In this document: positions 53,647-63,580 of the stretch, one piece after another
How positions within the stretch are numbered: position 1 is the first letter of the stretch
Layout: each line of letters starts with the position of its first letter
NCBI RefSeq assembly: GCF_000740895.1
Contig: NC_025261.1
Coordinates: forward strand, 62,001-126,000
Direction of reading: 5' to 3'
DNA: 64,000 nucleotides
Origin: Theileria orientalis strain Shintoku
Lineage: Eukaryota; Apicomplexa; Aconoidasida; Piroplasmida; Theileriidae
Program-made: the position numbers and the translations under genes
Notes under the pieces: model-generated
Database searches by the model: none
Seen by the model: the letters and a program-made list of their open reading frames with translations, nothing else
Told to the model about the DNA's origin: nothing

Positions 53647-54313
53647 CGTGGAATTTCTTTTTGTTAATATAATTTACTGGTATTTGTTACGTTTATATAA
53701 CTGCATTCAAATACAAATAAAACTTTTTATAATGTAATTAGACAAAAATATATGTTAATGTTAATTATATAGGAATGAACTGGCTATCTTTATGAATAAA
53801 GCTAGCCATGGAATACTAATGGACGTCTAGGGTCGAATATCAAGCTTATTTTCAGGTTGTAGATGGATATAATTTAGTTTATATAAATATATAAATATCA
53901 AAGAGATGTGTATATAATTTCTGATAATTTGAGGTTGTATATAGTTGGTCCGGGGATCAATTCAATATGTCAGAATTTTTGCTATAAACTAGCATCTAAG
54001 GTCGAAACGTTTTTATTTTTAACTTTTATTTAGACTATGGATATCTGCTGACTATATTCTAGATCGTGATCTGAGACACTGGTCACCCATTGTTGTGTTG
54101 TGTTAAAACTAGCGTACAAGTGCTCTTTTCACATCATTTTTTACGCCAGCCCTTCTGTTTATTATTTTCAGCTATTTTGAATATAATAATTTGTAAATTT
54201 AATTTATTTGTTGCATCTTTTATAGATCACTGTACAATACACTGATTTACGTTCACATTCCAATCCGCAGGACCGATTCACCTTAAATCTGACTAAATCA
54301 TATATCTGGAAGT
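53647..54313. other. Intergenic region with candidate noncoding RNA
   Basis: 667 bp between diverging starts with no coding frame. It is less AT-extreme than other gaps. A strong hairpin lies at 53781-53808. Two similar words, TCTAGGGTCGAA (about 53827) and TCTAAGGTCGAA (about 53996), lie about 170 bp apart. AGATC-GT-GATCT near 54060 could form a small stem. This is consistent with a transcribed structured RNA, but no known family is recognised. Confidence 0.45.
53781..53808. repeat. Hairpin in intergenic region
   Basis: TGGCTA pairs with TAGCCA and CTTTA with TAAAG, one T/C mismatch between them, around the loop TGAA: an 11-pair stem in 28 nt. The GC-containing base of the stem makes chance formation less likely than an AT palindrome. 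Confidence 0.7.
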
Positions 54314-55128
54314 ATGGGTCAACTCAAGGAACAGGAGAAACCTGCAGAGTCGAGGCTCTCGTACGTCAAGATGGTCTCGAAGAGCATCGTTTCTAGATCC
54401 GGGGACTTCAGCAAGGTTTTGGAGTTTTTCGACAGGCACGCCAAGAACCTGAGTTTCGTGCAGTGCGTCGCCGTCAAGCTCAACGTGCCCGGCGGCGTCG
54501 TTCTCATGCTCCTCGCCCTCCTGATGCTCCTCTTTTTCGTGAGCAGGATCGGCGGGTCCATCATCTGCGACTCTGTGGGCTTCCTGTATCCTTCCTACAA
54601 GTCCTTCAAGGTTCTCAGGCAGAGTGACAGGCTAAAAGCTCAGGGATCGAAGCTGCAGTCCTCCGACAAGGCCTCCGACGCCGACTCTGCCCAGGCCAAG
54701 GAGGAGCTTTGCAAGGACTTGGAGCTGAACAAGATGCAGCTCATTTACTGGACAAAGTACTGGGTCGTATTTTCCCTCGGCTTCATTTTCAACTACTTTG
54801 CAAACATGTTCCTCTATTGGATCCCGTTTTTCTACTTTGGGAAACTTCTTTTCATTGTTCTTCTCCTGCACCCAAAGCTTCAAGTAAGTTTACTCAAAAG
54901 TCGCGTTTACTATTAAATATTAAATTCTCATAACTTATTTTCTTTCAGGGTGCTGAACTTATTTACAATCTTCTCATTGCTCCCATTTTACACAAGTACG
55001 AGTCGATCATTGACAGCACTGTCGTCTCCATTGAGAACACTGCTGATCAGCTTACCAAGTACGGCGTCGAGAAGTTGTCTGGCAGGCTCAGGGACTATGC
55101 TACAAAGCGGGCTCTCTCCGCTGAGTAA
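54314..55128 (+). CDS. TB2/DP1/HVA22 (YOP1/REEP) family membrane protein
   Basis: Two exons (intron 54884-54948), 249 residues. Hydrophobic hairpin VVLMLLALLMLLFFVSRIGGSIICDSVGFLYPSYKSFK carries the family signature GFLYPSYKS; then, after a 40-residue Ser/Asp/Lys insertion, YWTKYWVVFSLGFIFNYF and ...WIPFFYFGKLLFIVLLLHP with the LHPKLQGAELIYN-x4-P sequence that closes the domain. These proteins insert hairpins into the ER and shape tubules. The amphipathic C-terminus (STVVSIENTADQLTKYGVE) is typical. Its stop lies only 40 bp from the stop of the converging ALY/REF gene. Confidence 0.92.
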
Positions 55129-55168
55129 CGTGTACCTTAATTTATTAGATTAATTGTACTCTCAATCT

Positions 55169-55845
55169 TCACCAGGGTGACCTGCCGGTTCTCCTCGGCC
55201 CTCCCCGCGAGAACCTGTTGCTTCTCACTGGGTAGCGATTTCTCGGCCTGAAGTTGCGGCGGTCTCTGCTGTACACCTCTCCGTACATTTCCACTGCCTT
55301 CCCCTCAATCATGCTTCCGTTGAACTTGGAGATTGCCTTCTTAGCGTCCTCCGTGAACTTGTAGATGCAGCCTCCGGTCCCCTACAGGCTCATAGTGAAT
55401 TCGCGCTAACCTTCGATCTGTCGGTGTTGTCGTAGTCCACCCACACCTTCGCCACGTCTCCCACTGAGCTGAATAGCTCCTACATTAAATTTAGTCTCGT
55501 CGCGGTCGCGGTTGAGTAGCTACTTATTTACCATCAGGTCCTCCTTCATCACGCTGTGGTCCAGGTTCGACACTCTCACAATGTACTTCGTCTCTCTTCG
55601 CGGCCTTCTCGGCTCCACTCTTCTGTCGTCGAACCTTCTGTTCGTGCGTCCGAACTGCCTTCTCGGCCTTCCCTCGAAGTCTCTCTGGCGGCGTCCCGGC
55701 CCTTTGAAGCCTCTCCTGTTGGCGTTCACTTTCCTCCTATTCATGGCCTTACCAATCTCGTCTACACTTCATTTGTTTTAGTTTTCCACTAACCCAGGGA
55801 CATATCGAGTTTGTTGGTCGTTGTCATCGCTTTGTCGACGTCCAT
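55169..55845 (-). CDS. ALY/REF-type mRNA export adaptor
   Basis: Four exons, introns 55793..55762, 55531..55480 and 55410..55382, 187 residues. The N-terminal LDMSLDEIGKAM is the UAP56-binding motif of ALY/REF proteins and spans the first intron. An Arg-rich RNA-binding stretch follows (RRGFKGPGRRQRD, RRVEPRRPRRE). The RRM has KYIVRVSNLDHSV, ELFSSVGDVAKVWVDYD and TGGCIYKFTEDAKKAI (RNP1 degenerate). The C-terminus is again Arg-rich (RRNFRPRNRY). Role: recruits the TREX helicase and hands mRNA to the export receptor. It diverges from the FYVE gene. Confidence 0.92.
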
Positions 55846-56236
55846 TTAGCGGCGAAGGCTTTTAATTAATTTTTTGTATTCGTATATTTTAGTCCAATTT
55901 TGAATTAAATAAAAAATACGAATATCATTTATATTAATAATATTTATTATTAATATAATAAACAACTGTTTTAATCAACTGTTTTTGCTATCGTGATTTG
56001 CCCCCTTTAATTTTCCTGTGCTTCTACTTTATATCTCTATCACTTTATACACTTTTTTGAATTACATGTAATATATTAATTTACTTTTTAATGTAGTTTT
56101 CGTCGTATACACATACTAATGAAGATTCGGATTTAATTCACTTGACAAATCCTTACCATGGAATCTTCTCTTCTTCTTTGTTCCGGGCCCTTAATTTTTT
56201 CACTTCACTTCCCTTAAGCATGGCTATTTTTTTACA
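55846..56236. other. Intergenic region between ALY/REF and FYVE gene
   Basis: 391 bp between diverging starts, AT-rich, with an inverted repeat of TTATTAATATAATAA-type sequence near 55930-55965. No gene seen. Confidence 0.4.
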
Positions 56237-57058
56237 ATGAAGGACTTCACTTCCTGTGAGGTTTGCGGCCTTAAATTCGGTATTATTTCCTGGAAGCGGT
56301 TCTGCGCCAAATGCAATCGCACATGCTGCCGGGATTGTTTGACTGGGCGCCTGAGAGACGTTGGGGGCAACTACTCGGACCTCGAGAGGGTGAAGATTTG
56401 CTCCGACTGCGTGGTTGCCGAGTCGACCACCCAGTCCATTTCCATTCACGAGGACCTCGAGCTCACTGGCCAGATCAACCGTGACCTCAGGCTCGAGTTG
56501 AAGGAGAAGATTCTCGCCTTGGAGAAGTTTCGGACCTTCCTGCTTCAAATCAGCACGACTTTCGGCCCCAACTCAGACTTGTTTCCCAGCTCCGGCTCCG
56601 TCGAGAACGGCCTTGACGACCGCACCTGCGACATTGGCGAGCTCATCACCAGGTGTCAGGACGACTTCGAGAACATGCAGGACAAGGTTCGCGCGATGCG
56701 TCGTCGCTACGAGGCCTCCATTTCCAACGAGGAGAGCTCGCGCTCCGAGATTGACCGTCTCAACCGCGAGATTGAGATAATTTCCTCTGAGCGCGACTCT
56801 CTTCGCTCTGCTCTCTCTCAGGTCGACGCCCTCAGGCACGACATGGAGGACTACAAGCAGCACTACTCCGAGGTCATTCGTGACTACAGCGACCTTCTCG
56901 TTCGTTGTCGGAAGCTCGAGCTTCTCCTCAGGTCCAGCCACTCCGACCATCCTGACTTGTCCTCAGTCTTGAATGAGTCCAACCATCAGTCGCCTCGGAC
57001 TCCCAATCGTCGTCGCTTCTGGCTTTTCGCCAGCTGCTGTCCCAGATTTTTTCATTGA
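56237..57058 (+). CDS. FYVE-like zinc finger and coiled-coil protein
   Basis: Intronless, 273 residues. The N-terminus has paired Cys: CEVCGLKFG, then FCAKCNRTCCRDCL and CSDC, the eight-ligand spacing of FYVE/RING-like fingers. The PI3P-binding signature R(R/K)HHCR is replaced by SWKRFCAKC, and the WxxD leader is absent, so lipid binding is uncertain. The remainder is coiled coil (LRLELKEKILALEKF, then RSEIDRLNREIEIISSERDSL) and ends in a short hydrophobic/basic tail, RRRFWLFASCCPRFFH, with adjacent Cys that might be lipidated. Likely an endosomal or vesicle tether. The same window encodes FAB1, which consumes PI3P. Confidence 0.75.
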   Translation: MKDFTSCEVCGLKFGIISWKRFCAKCNRTCCRDCLTGRLRDVGGNYSDLERVKICSDCVVAESTTQSISIHEDLELTGQINRDLRLELKEKILALEKFRTFLLQISTTFGPNSDLFPSSGSVENGLDDRTCDIGELITRCQDDFENMQDKVRAMRRRYEASISNEESSRSEIDRLNREIEIISSERDSLRSALSQVDALRHDMEDYKQHYSEVIRDYSDLLVRCRKLELLLRSSHSDHPDLSSVLNESNHQSPRTPNRRRFWLFASCCPRFFH

Positions 57059-57219
57059 TTTTGTAAAATTAATCTTTGTACCTTTTCCATTCATGCTGCT
57101 ACTTGCGCACCTACTCCCACTAGCTAGCCACGTAATCTGTCCTCCACTACTTCCTACTTATCATACGTAATCTCATATTAATGTGTATTTATGCTTAACA
57201 AATTACAAATGTTCCTTTT

Positions 57220-60200
57220 CTATGTGATCAATGCTCTAGAATTGAATGTCGACTCTATTGCGTTGAGGTGGTTTCTTCTTTCCGTCAACTCCCTTTCAAT
57301 TTCCGCGCATCTGTGCTGTATTGATTGGAGTGCTTCTGATTTCTTTTGCACTGAGTATGCTAAGGTTTCCACCTTATCTTTATACTCCTTTGCTTTTCTG
57401 TTTGCTGATGCTATTGCTTCTTCTTTCCTTGCTATTTCTTCTCTCAGGCGTGCTAATTCAGACTCGTTTACCGATTTATTTCTCGTGAGGTCGGAAATAA
57501 GCCTCTCCTTTTCCTAAAAAACAATGGTCAATTTGTCCATTTATTATATTTATCTATTGTATTTACTCTATCATTGTATTCATAGTGTTTATTTATTTAT
57601 TCAATGTACTTATTTATTCAATGTACTGATTTATTCATTTATTTATAACTGTGGAGTTTGGTTAGGTGTAACTATAGGGTTTGGTTAAAAATATCTAGGG
57701 TTTTGAAATAAAAATTATGCTGCACTAGCCATAATTAACTATATACAGCCGTTGTGATTAACCACTAGACTAAAGCGTTAATAGCTAATAAGCTAAAACG
57801 TGAATACAGGGTGCAATAGTTGTGAATATCTCTTACCCTCAGGTCCTGCTCCAGGCGTCCTATCTTCGCCGTCAGCTGCGACACTTGGTGCTTCAGCGCG
57901 CTCACCTCCTCCTTCACGCGTTCGTGGTGCTCCATGCTGCTCTTGTACTTGTCCGCCAGGTAAATCAGCATCCTGTAGAGCGACTCGAGCCTCGTGTTGC
58001 TCTGTGTCAGGTCCTCACTCTTGCGATCCAGCTCCAACTGCAGCTTCTTGTTGTGCGTGTAGTAGTTTTCGTTTTCCTTGATTAGCCCTGGCAGTCTGTC
58101 CAGCTCCCTCTTCTGCTGCGCGAGCTTGTTTTTCAGCGAGCTCGACTCCGACTTGAGTCCGTCGCGTTCTGCGTACACTCTCATGTTCTCCTGCTTCAGG
58201 GTCGTGTTTTCCATGTTCGCTGCGTTAAGTGCCTGTTCCAGGTGCTGCAGCGTCGCCTTCGTCTTCGTCACCACTTCTCTCATCTTCTGCAGGTCGTTTT
58301 TGTTTTTTTCTGATACTGCTGTCATTTCCGCCTTCAGCTTCGAGACCTTCGCTTCGTACTCCTCTCTCGTCGTCGCCGAGTCCTGCGCCAGCTTTTCGTA
58401 GTCTTCTCGCAGTCTGTGCGCCTCAGACTTGTACTCCTTAACTCTCTTTTCCAGCGCCGAGTACTTTTCCTTGTCTACTTCTGACGAGCGCGGTGTTGCC
58501 AGCAGGCTGTTCACCAGCTTCTGCTTCGACAGGTCGCAGGTCTCCACGTACTGTGTCAGCAGCGTGTCCAGCAGCTGCAGTGTGTAGTTTGTCCAGCTCC
58601 TTCCGTGGCACTGTGCCGTTACTGCGTTCATCGATGGGTACATCACTCTGTCCACGCTCGGCCCTTGCTGCTTCACCGCCAGGTACTTGTTGAAGAGTGC
58701 TCCGAAGCTCGCGTAGCGTCGGTACATGGTCGCCATGCCGCACATAACCAACGTATCTGCTGTCGGCTGCATTCCCATCAGCGTCTCGTAGGAGAGTATT
58801 TTTTCTGGGAGCGTTCCTGAGGACAGCATTGAGTACAGTGTCTCCTTTCCTCCTGCGCCCAGGCACTCCGTTTTCACGTAGTTAAGCACCCACTGCACGT
58901 CGCTGTCCACTGCCTTGTCTAATTTCTGCTGCTTAGCTCCTCCTCTGTCCAGCTTATACTTCTCCTTCAGCTTATCTCCGAATCCGAATTGCCCCTCCTC
59001 GTACCTTCCCGTGTAGTTGTACTGCTTATCTAGTGCTCCGAACTTTCCGTTACTTTTCTTGTGCTCCAGCAGCTTCTGATCTAGCTTCGCCATCAGACAC
59101 GAGACTAAGTCGTTCCAGCAGTACTTCGTATACGCCTTCATCATCGTCAGCTTCGCCAGGTCGCTTATGAAGCTGTCCTCCTGGTGCCACTCCAGCCCCT
59201 TCACTTCTCCCTGGTAGACTGTCCCGTACTCTCTTCCGTGCCCCGTGTACTCCTTCTGGTAGTAGCTGTACTCCTGGTGCCCTTTCTGCGACAAGAGCTC
59301 CAACATCAGGTTCGTGTACTGCAGCTTGTTAACTCTCGGCAGTGCTCTCGTTATGTCCGCGTTGACCAGGATTTTCGTGAGGAAGAGTGTTGCGCTCATC
59401 TGCAGTCGCGACTTTCCTATCAGCGCCACGTTGAAGATCGCCTCCACTGACTTTAGCACTCCGTCTGTGTACTTCGGGTCTCTGTCAGGACCCAGGTTTC
59501 CTGTCAGCAGCGCCTCTCCCTTGTCCTTGTACGTGTACTTGCTCAGGTGCTTGCACAGCGTGGCCAGCGTCTTCGGGAACATTTCCAGGATAACGTTTGC
59601 CAGGACCAGCATTTCGTTGACGATGTCGTCCTTGCAGTCGTTGATGTACCTCCATATGTTAAAGAGGAAGTGCGACACGAACTTCGACGTGCTCAGGTTA
59701 ACTTCCACGAAGTTGAAGAACTTGACGTCCCTGAAGCAGTGCTCCAGGCATCCCACCACGTGCGTGAATAGGAACACGTCGTTTCCGTGCTGCAGCACGT
59801 CGAAGAGCGTCCTCGGCATCTTGAACGAGTCCGACGCCCGCTCCTCAGGGTCCAGGTACAGGTGCACTATGCTCGCCCACAGGCTCAGCGTGCTGCTGCC
59901 TCGCGAGTTCTCTTGTCTCTTTCTGAACTCCCGCAGGCAACTGAGCAGCACTGGTGCTGAGGGCAGCGCCATCTTCCACTTAAGCACGAACCCCAAGACG
60001 CTCAGGTGCCTCACGAACATGTCTGCTTTTGAGGCAAGTGGCGGCACCATTCCTCCCTTGCTGCCGCTGTACTCCTGCTGCTCTCCTGACAGCGCCTCCT
60101 GGACGTAGCAGCAGATCATGTAAGAAAAAACTTGGTACATTTCGTCCTCCTTCACTTCCCCTTCTGAGAACCACAGTTGTTTTTCCAGCACTGACAGCAG

Positions 60201-60803
60201 CAGCATGTACAGCAGTGTCACTCTTCCTGTTCCGCTCGCGTTCGTCAGCAGTGCGTAGAACGTGCGTGCCTTCTCCACTGAGTCTCCCTTTGCTGACGTC
60301 ACTGCTCTGTACACCAATCTCATTACGTTTAACACGTATTCGACTAGTCCCTCCAGGTTAAGGTTGTGGTGGTTTCCCAGTACCACCAGCACTGTCAGGC
60401 TCTTAACGTGGTCGCTGCTAAACATTGAGATTTGGCTCAGTGTGTTAAGCGTCGGCTCCGACCTTTTCGAGAGGTGTGTCGTCAGACTCGGCGCGTACCT
60501 TGTCATCAGGTTACTATAATGTACATTCAACAGTGCGTGGCACTCCGGCGTGTTCAGGTATCTACTTCTGTATATGCTTTTTTCAAATTTTGCGAACTCT
60601 GGCACCCCCAGTGACGACAGTTCTCTCACGAATGTCACTGGGTCGTCGAACATATCGTTTCTTCTTGCTTCTTCCATTGGTAGCTGGTTAACGTTATGTC
60701 GTACTGTCTTTTGGGGTGTCATGTTTCTGTGGGCTTCTCCGTAATTGAGTGGTATGGGTGACGTTCTACTATCGCCCACGTTGAAAAGAGCATTTCCTAT
60801 CAT
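57220..60803 (-). CDS. Large helical-repeat and coiled-coil protein, possible p115/USO1-like tether
   Basis: Two exons across a 323-nt intron (57836..57514), 1086 residues. The first 750 residues are predicted-helical, rich in Leu, with repeated short hydrophobic helices (LTVLVVLGNHHNLNLEGL, VVGCLEHCFRDVKFFNF, LVLANVILEMFPKTLATL) like an armadillo-type solenoid. From about residue 790 to the end it is unbroken coiled coil, continued in the second exon (EKERLISDLTRNKS, REEIARKEEAIASAN). Solenoid head plus coiled-coil rod is the build of the Golgi tether p115/USO1, but I see no diagnostic motif, so this is a hypothesis. GC-rich in the middle, AT-rich at the 5' end. Confidence 0.7.
57514..57836 (-). 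repeat. Long intron with tandem repeats
   Basis: Intron of the coiled-coil gene, about ten times the usual length here. It contains tandem copies of TTATTCAATGTACT and TTTATTTAT-type words (about 57580-57645) followed by G-rich words (GGTTTGGTT, CTAGGG) around 57655-57700. Expansion of the repeats probably explains the length. Confidence 0.6.
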
Positions 60804-62378
60804 ATTATCTACTTGTTTTCACGCTTCTCTCATCAATTATTTTTAAATTCCTTTTTATTTTTGATCTTTTTAGAAATATGCTATAGTACATACAATTGAT
60901 TATTATATTTTTTCGGTCCCTAATGTTTTTAGGTAAAAATATAGGATTACATGTCCAGATAAACAATTAAGTGACAATTGAAAATTTTATATTAAATTAT
61001 GTATTAGGTATCAAAAGTAACCAGAAATCCAAAGCAGCCTTTTCTATATATATGTTCTCTTTGAAATTTTTAACACCATCAACTTCTTACACACCTGCAG
61101 TCCAATAATAAAATTGACCTTTTTAAGCTATGAGCATATGATTTAATGCGATATTAATTTTACAAATACACGATACAATTGTTATATTATAAATTCAGAT
61201 CTGAATGTTACAAGATATTATATAGAGTTCATTGGCAGTCAAATATTCTTCCTTTCCTAGTTCTTACTGCCTATATTTTATAACCAATCACACTCGTTTA
61301 GTTTTCGATAATATAAATACAGGTACGATTGGCATCTAAAGACCTACTAACTGGCTCTTAAGACAATTCATGACTTGGATAATGTGGAGCTCACTCATGA
61401 TTAGATATGGGGAATTATTATATATAGAGATTTGATTTTTAATTTTTTACTTTGTTTACATTTAAAATAACTGGACTTAACGATATTTTAGACTTCAAAC
61501 TTGGCAACGCCATTTCCTTATGGTACAGACAACTTTTATTTTCATGTTGTTTTTCTGTTTTTTATATAATCAACTGTACAAATATTTATGTTTATTTGTG
61601 GACACATTTTAAATATTACTACTTTATTTAAATAAATTTGGTTTTTCTTCTTTAAATTTTGGTTTTTTTGCTTTTACAACTTTCCCATATGAATTTTCTC
61701 CTCACATTTGAATTGTTATTTGATAAGACACATTAACATTACACACTAATCGTCTAAATATAATTTAGATATGCTTAGAAATTGTTGTATTTTGCGGTTG
61801 CTAGTTATGGTGTTACAAAAGTTTTTCATTATTACGATATCTTTTATATCACGAAATTCACTAATTATTTTATAATCATTGTTTTATCATCACATATAAT
61901 TTTAAAAATATATACATATTTAAAAATCTGATTTTTTTTTATAAATTTTATAAAATTTTATCTCAAATCCGTTGTTTTTTATCGAGTTTATATAATTCTG
62001 TATTTTTCTTATTTAGAAAGCTTACACATCTAAATTATCTTTCAACCTACTTAATTTTACCGGTATTTTTTAATTTGTTGGATGTACATATTAATGTTCT
62101 GTTGGTGATAATTTTTCTTTTAACACATTTATATATGCACCATAAATATTAAGTAAAGATTCTTTATATAATTTAAAAATGGATGTATAATAGGACAAGA
62201 ACTACTTTCTCCGATGTATTATATTTTTTTATATTTCAAAAAAATGATTTTTTAATATTTGTAATTATTATCTCATATGTAATAACATACATTTTGAATC
62301 ATAGAGTATACCAATTTTTAACTAAAGATTCCATATTTTATTGTTTTGTTCTCTTGATGATATGAATAGACAATATAG
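60804..62378. other. Long AT-rich gap between diverging genes
   Basis: 1.6 kb, the most AT-rich DNA in the window, with several long T runs. A mixed-composition island at about 61230-61440 (containing GAGCTC and CATGA/TCATG inverted words) stands out. TTACACAT occurs at 62022-62029. A 60-codon frame at 62183 has no ATG and is rejected. It probably contains the promoters of both neighbours; a small noncoding RNA in the 61.2-61.4 kb island is possible. Confidence 0.4.
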
Positions 62379-63424
62379 ATGCATAAAATATTATCTTCTT
62401 TACACATTTTTTTAATATATTTGTTTTTTCTTCCATCATATTGTATTATTAGTAGGACAAAAAGATGTTATATTTATACTGGAAAACAATTTAAAGATCC
62501 ATATTTTAATTTAAACAGATTTTGTACACATAGTAATAAAGCTAGATCTCAATTTATAATAGGAGGAGATTTGGAAGATCCACCTCCTATAGTTAGCGAA
62601 ATACAGACCGACGAATCCAAAAGGTTTGTAGATGACTGTTTGAAAAAGGAATTGTCTATAAACGAAGCTATAAACCTTTTAAATGACGTTCCTGATAAGG
62701 ATGATGATTTAATTTTGGATAACCTTTTGAATGAAAACAGGGATACACAGTTAAACCTTAACACTGAAATCACAGACGAAAATAAAAACCACCTAAATTT
62801 AAAGGATATAGAGTCACCTCCAGTTGGTACTGTAGAATTAGATCCAATCTATGAAAATGAATGGTTGGATGATGAGGAAGAAGAAGAAGAAGAGGAAGAA
62901 GATAACATTCCCGAGGTTGATATTGGACTATTAAGCAATTCAGAAATGTCTATAATTTACGAAATTATGAAGGAAAAGGTCAAAAAACAGGGAAGCGATT
63001 ATAAATCAGCTGTTTTAAAGATAGTTGAGGACGATCCTGTCAAATACAATAAAGAAGAGATTATGAAACAGTTTGACCAACTGGATGAGTTTGCACAGCT
63101 GTTTTTGGAACTAAATAATAATGTCAATAGAGACCCTTTGGATTTGCAGTGGGTCACAAACATTGAATCGAAAGTATACAGATTTTTAAAGGAAAAGAAT
63201 TACACACTATCAACTTGTACCTGGACAGAGGACTCCTTGAATATAACTTTAAAGGAACGGGTAAGATCCTTATTGATTGTGTAAATTATTTTTAGAATCT
63301 CCCTGAAAAGGAAATCTCAGATATTCACGATCTTCTACATTCTTTTATTGAGAACATCGCACGCAGGGAATCATTCAGAGGATTGACCAACATAGGATTA
63401 ATGGTATCAGGAAGTGATCCTTAG
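62379..63424 (+). CDS. Leader-bearing acidic protein, possible organellar ribosome-maturation factor
   Basis: Two exons (intron 63261-63295), 336 residues from ATG at 62379. The start MHKILSSLHIFLIYLFFLPS is a signal peptide, followed by a basic, Asn/Tyr/Lys-rich stretch, the layout of an apicoplast leader. A run of ten Glu residues (about 62877-62910) marks a disordered acidic zone. The C-terminal 90 residues (VYRFLKEKNYTLSTCTW, SLNITLKERNLPEKEI, IHDLLHSFIENIA, then IGLMVSGSDP) resemble in order the RimP N-domain: strand with W, strand, helix, strand ending VS-x-P. I offer RimP only as a possibility. Codons are strongly AT-rich. Confidence 0.6.
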
Positions 63425-63580
63425 GGGATTTTTAATATTTTAATGTTGTAATGGATTGTTTTTAGTAACACATCACTTTTTATTGAAACCTTACACCCAT
63501 ACATGACACTAACATTTTATTCATTAACGAATGACTACTTAACATAACCATAATGGTTATTAAAATACACTTTCTAACTA

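Noticed and set aside
57655..57710. Telomere-like G-rich words
   Set aside because: Only isolated, imperfect matches; no tandem array, and they lie inside an intron.
62183..62365. 60-codon frame just before the 62.4 kb gene
   Set aside because: No ATG; poly-Phe/Ile composition of AT-rich spacer.
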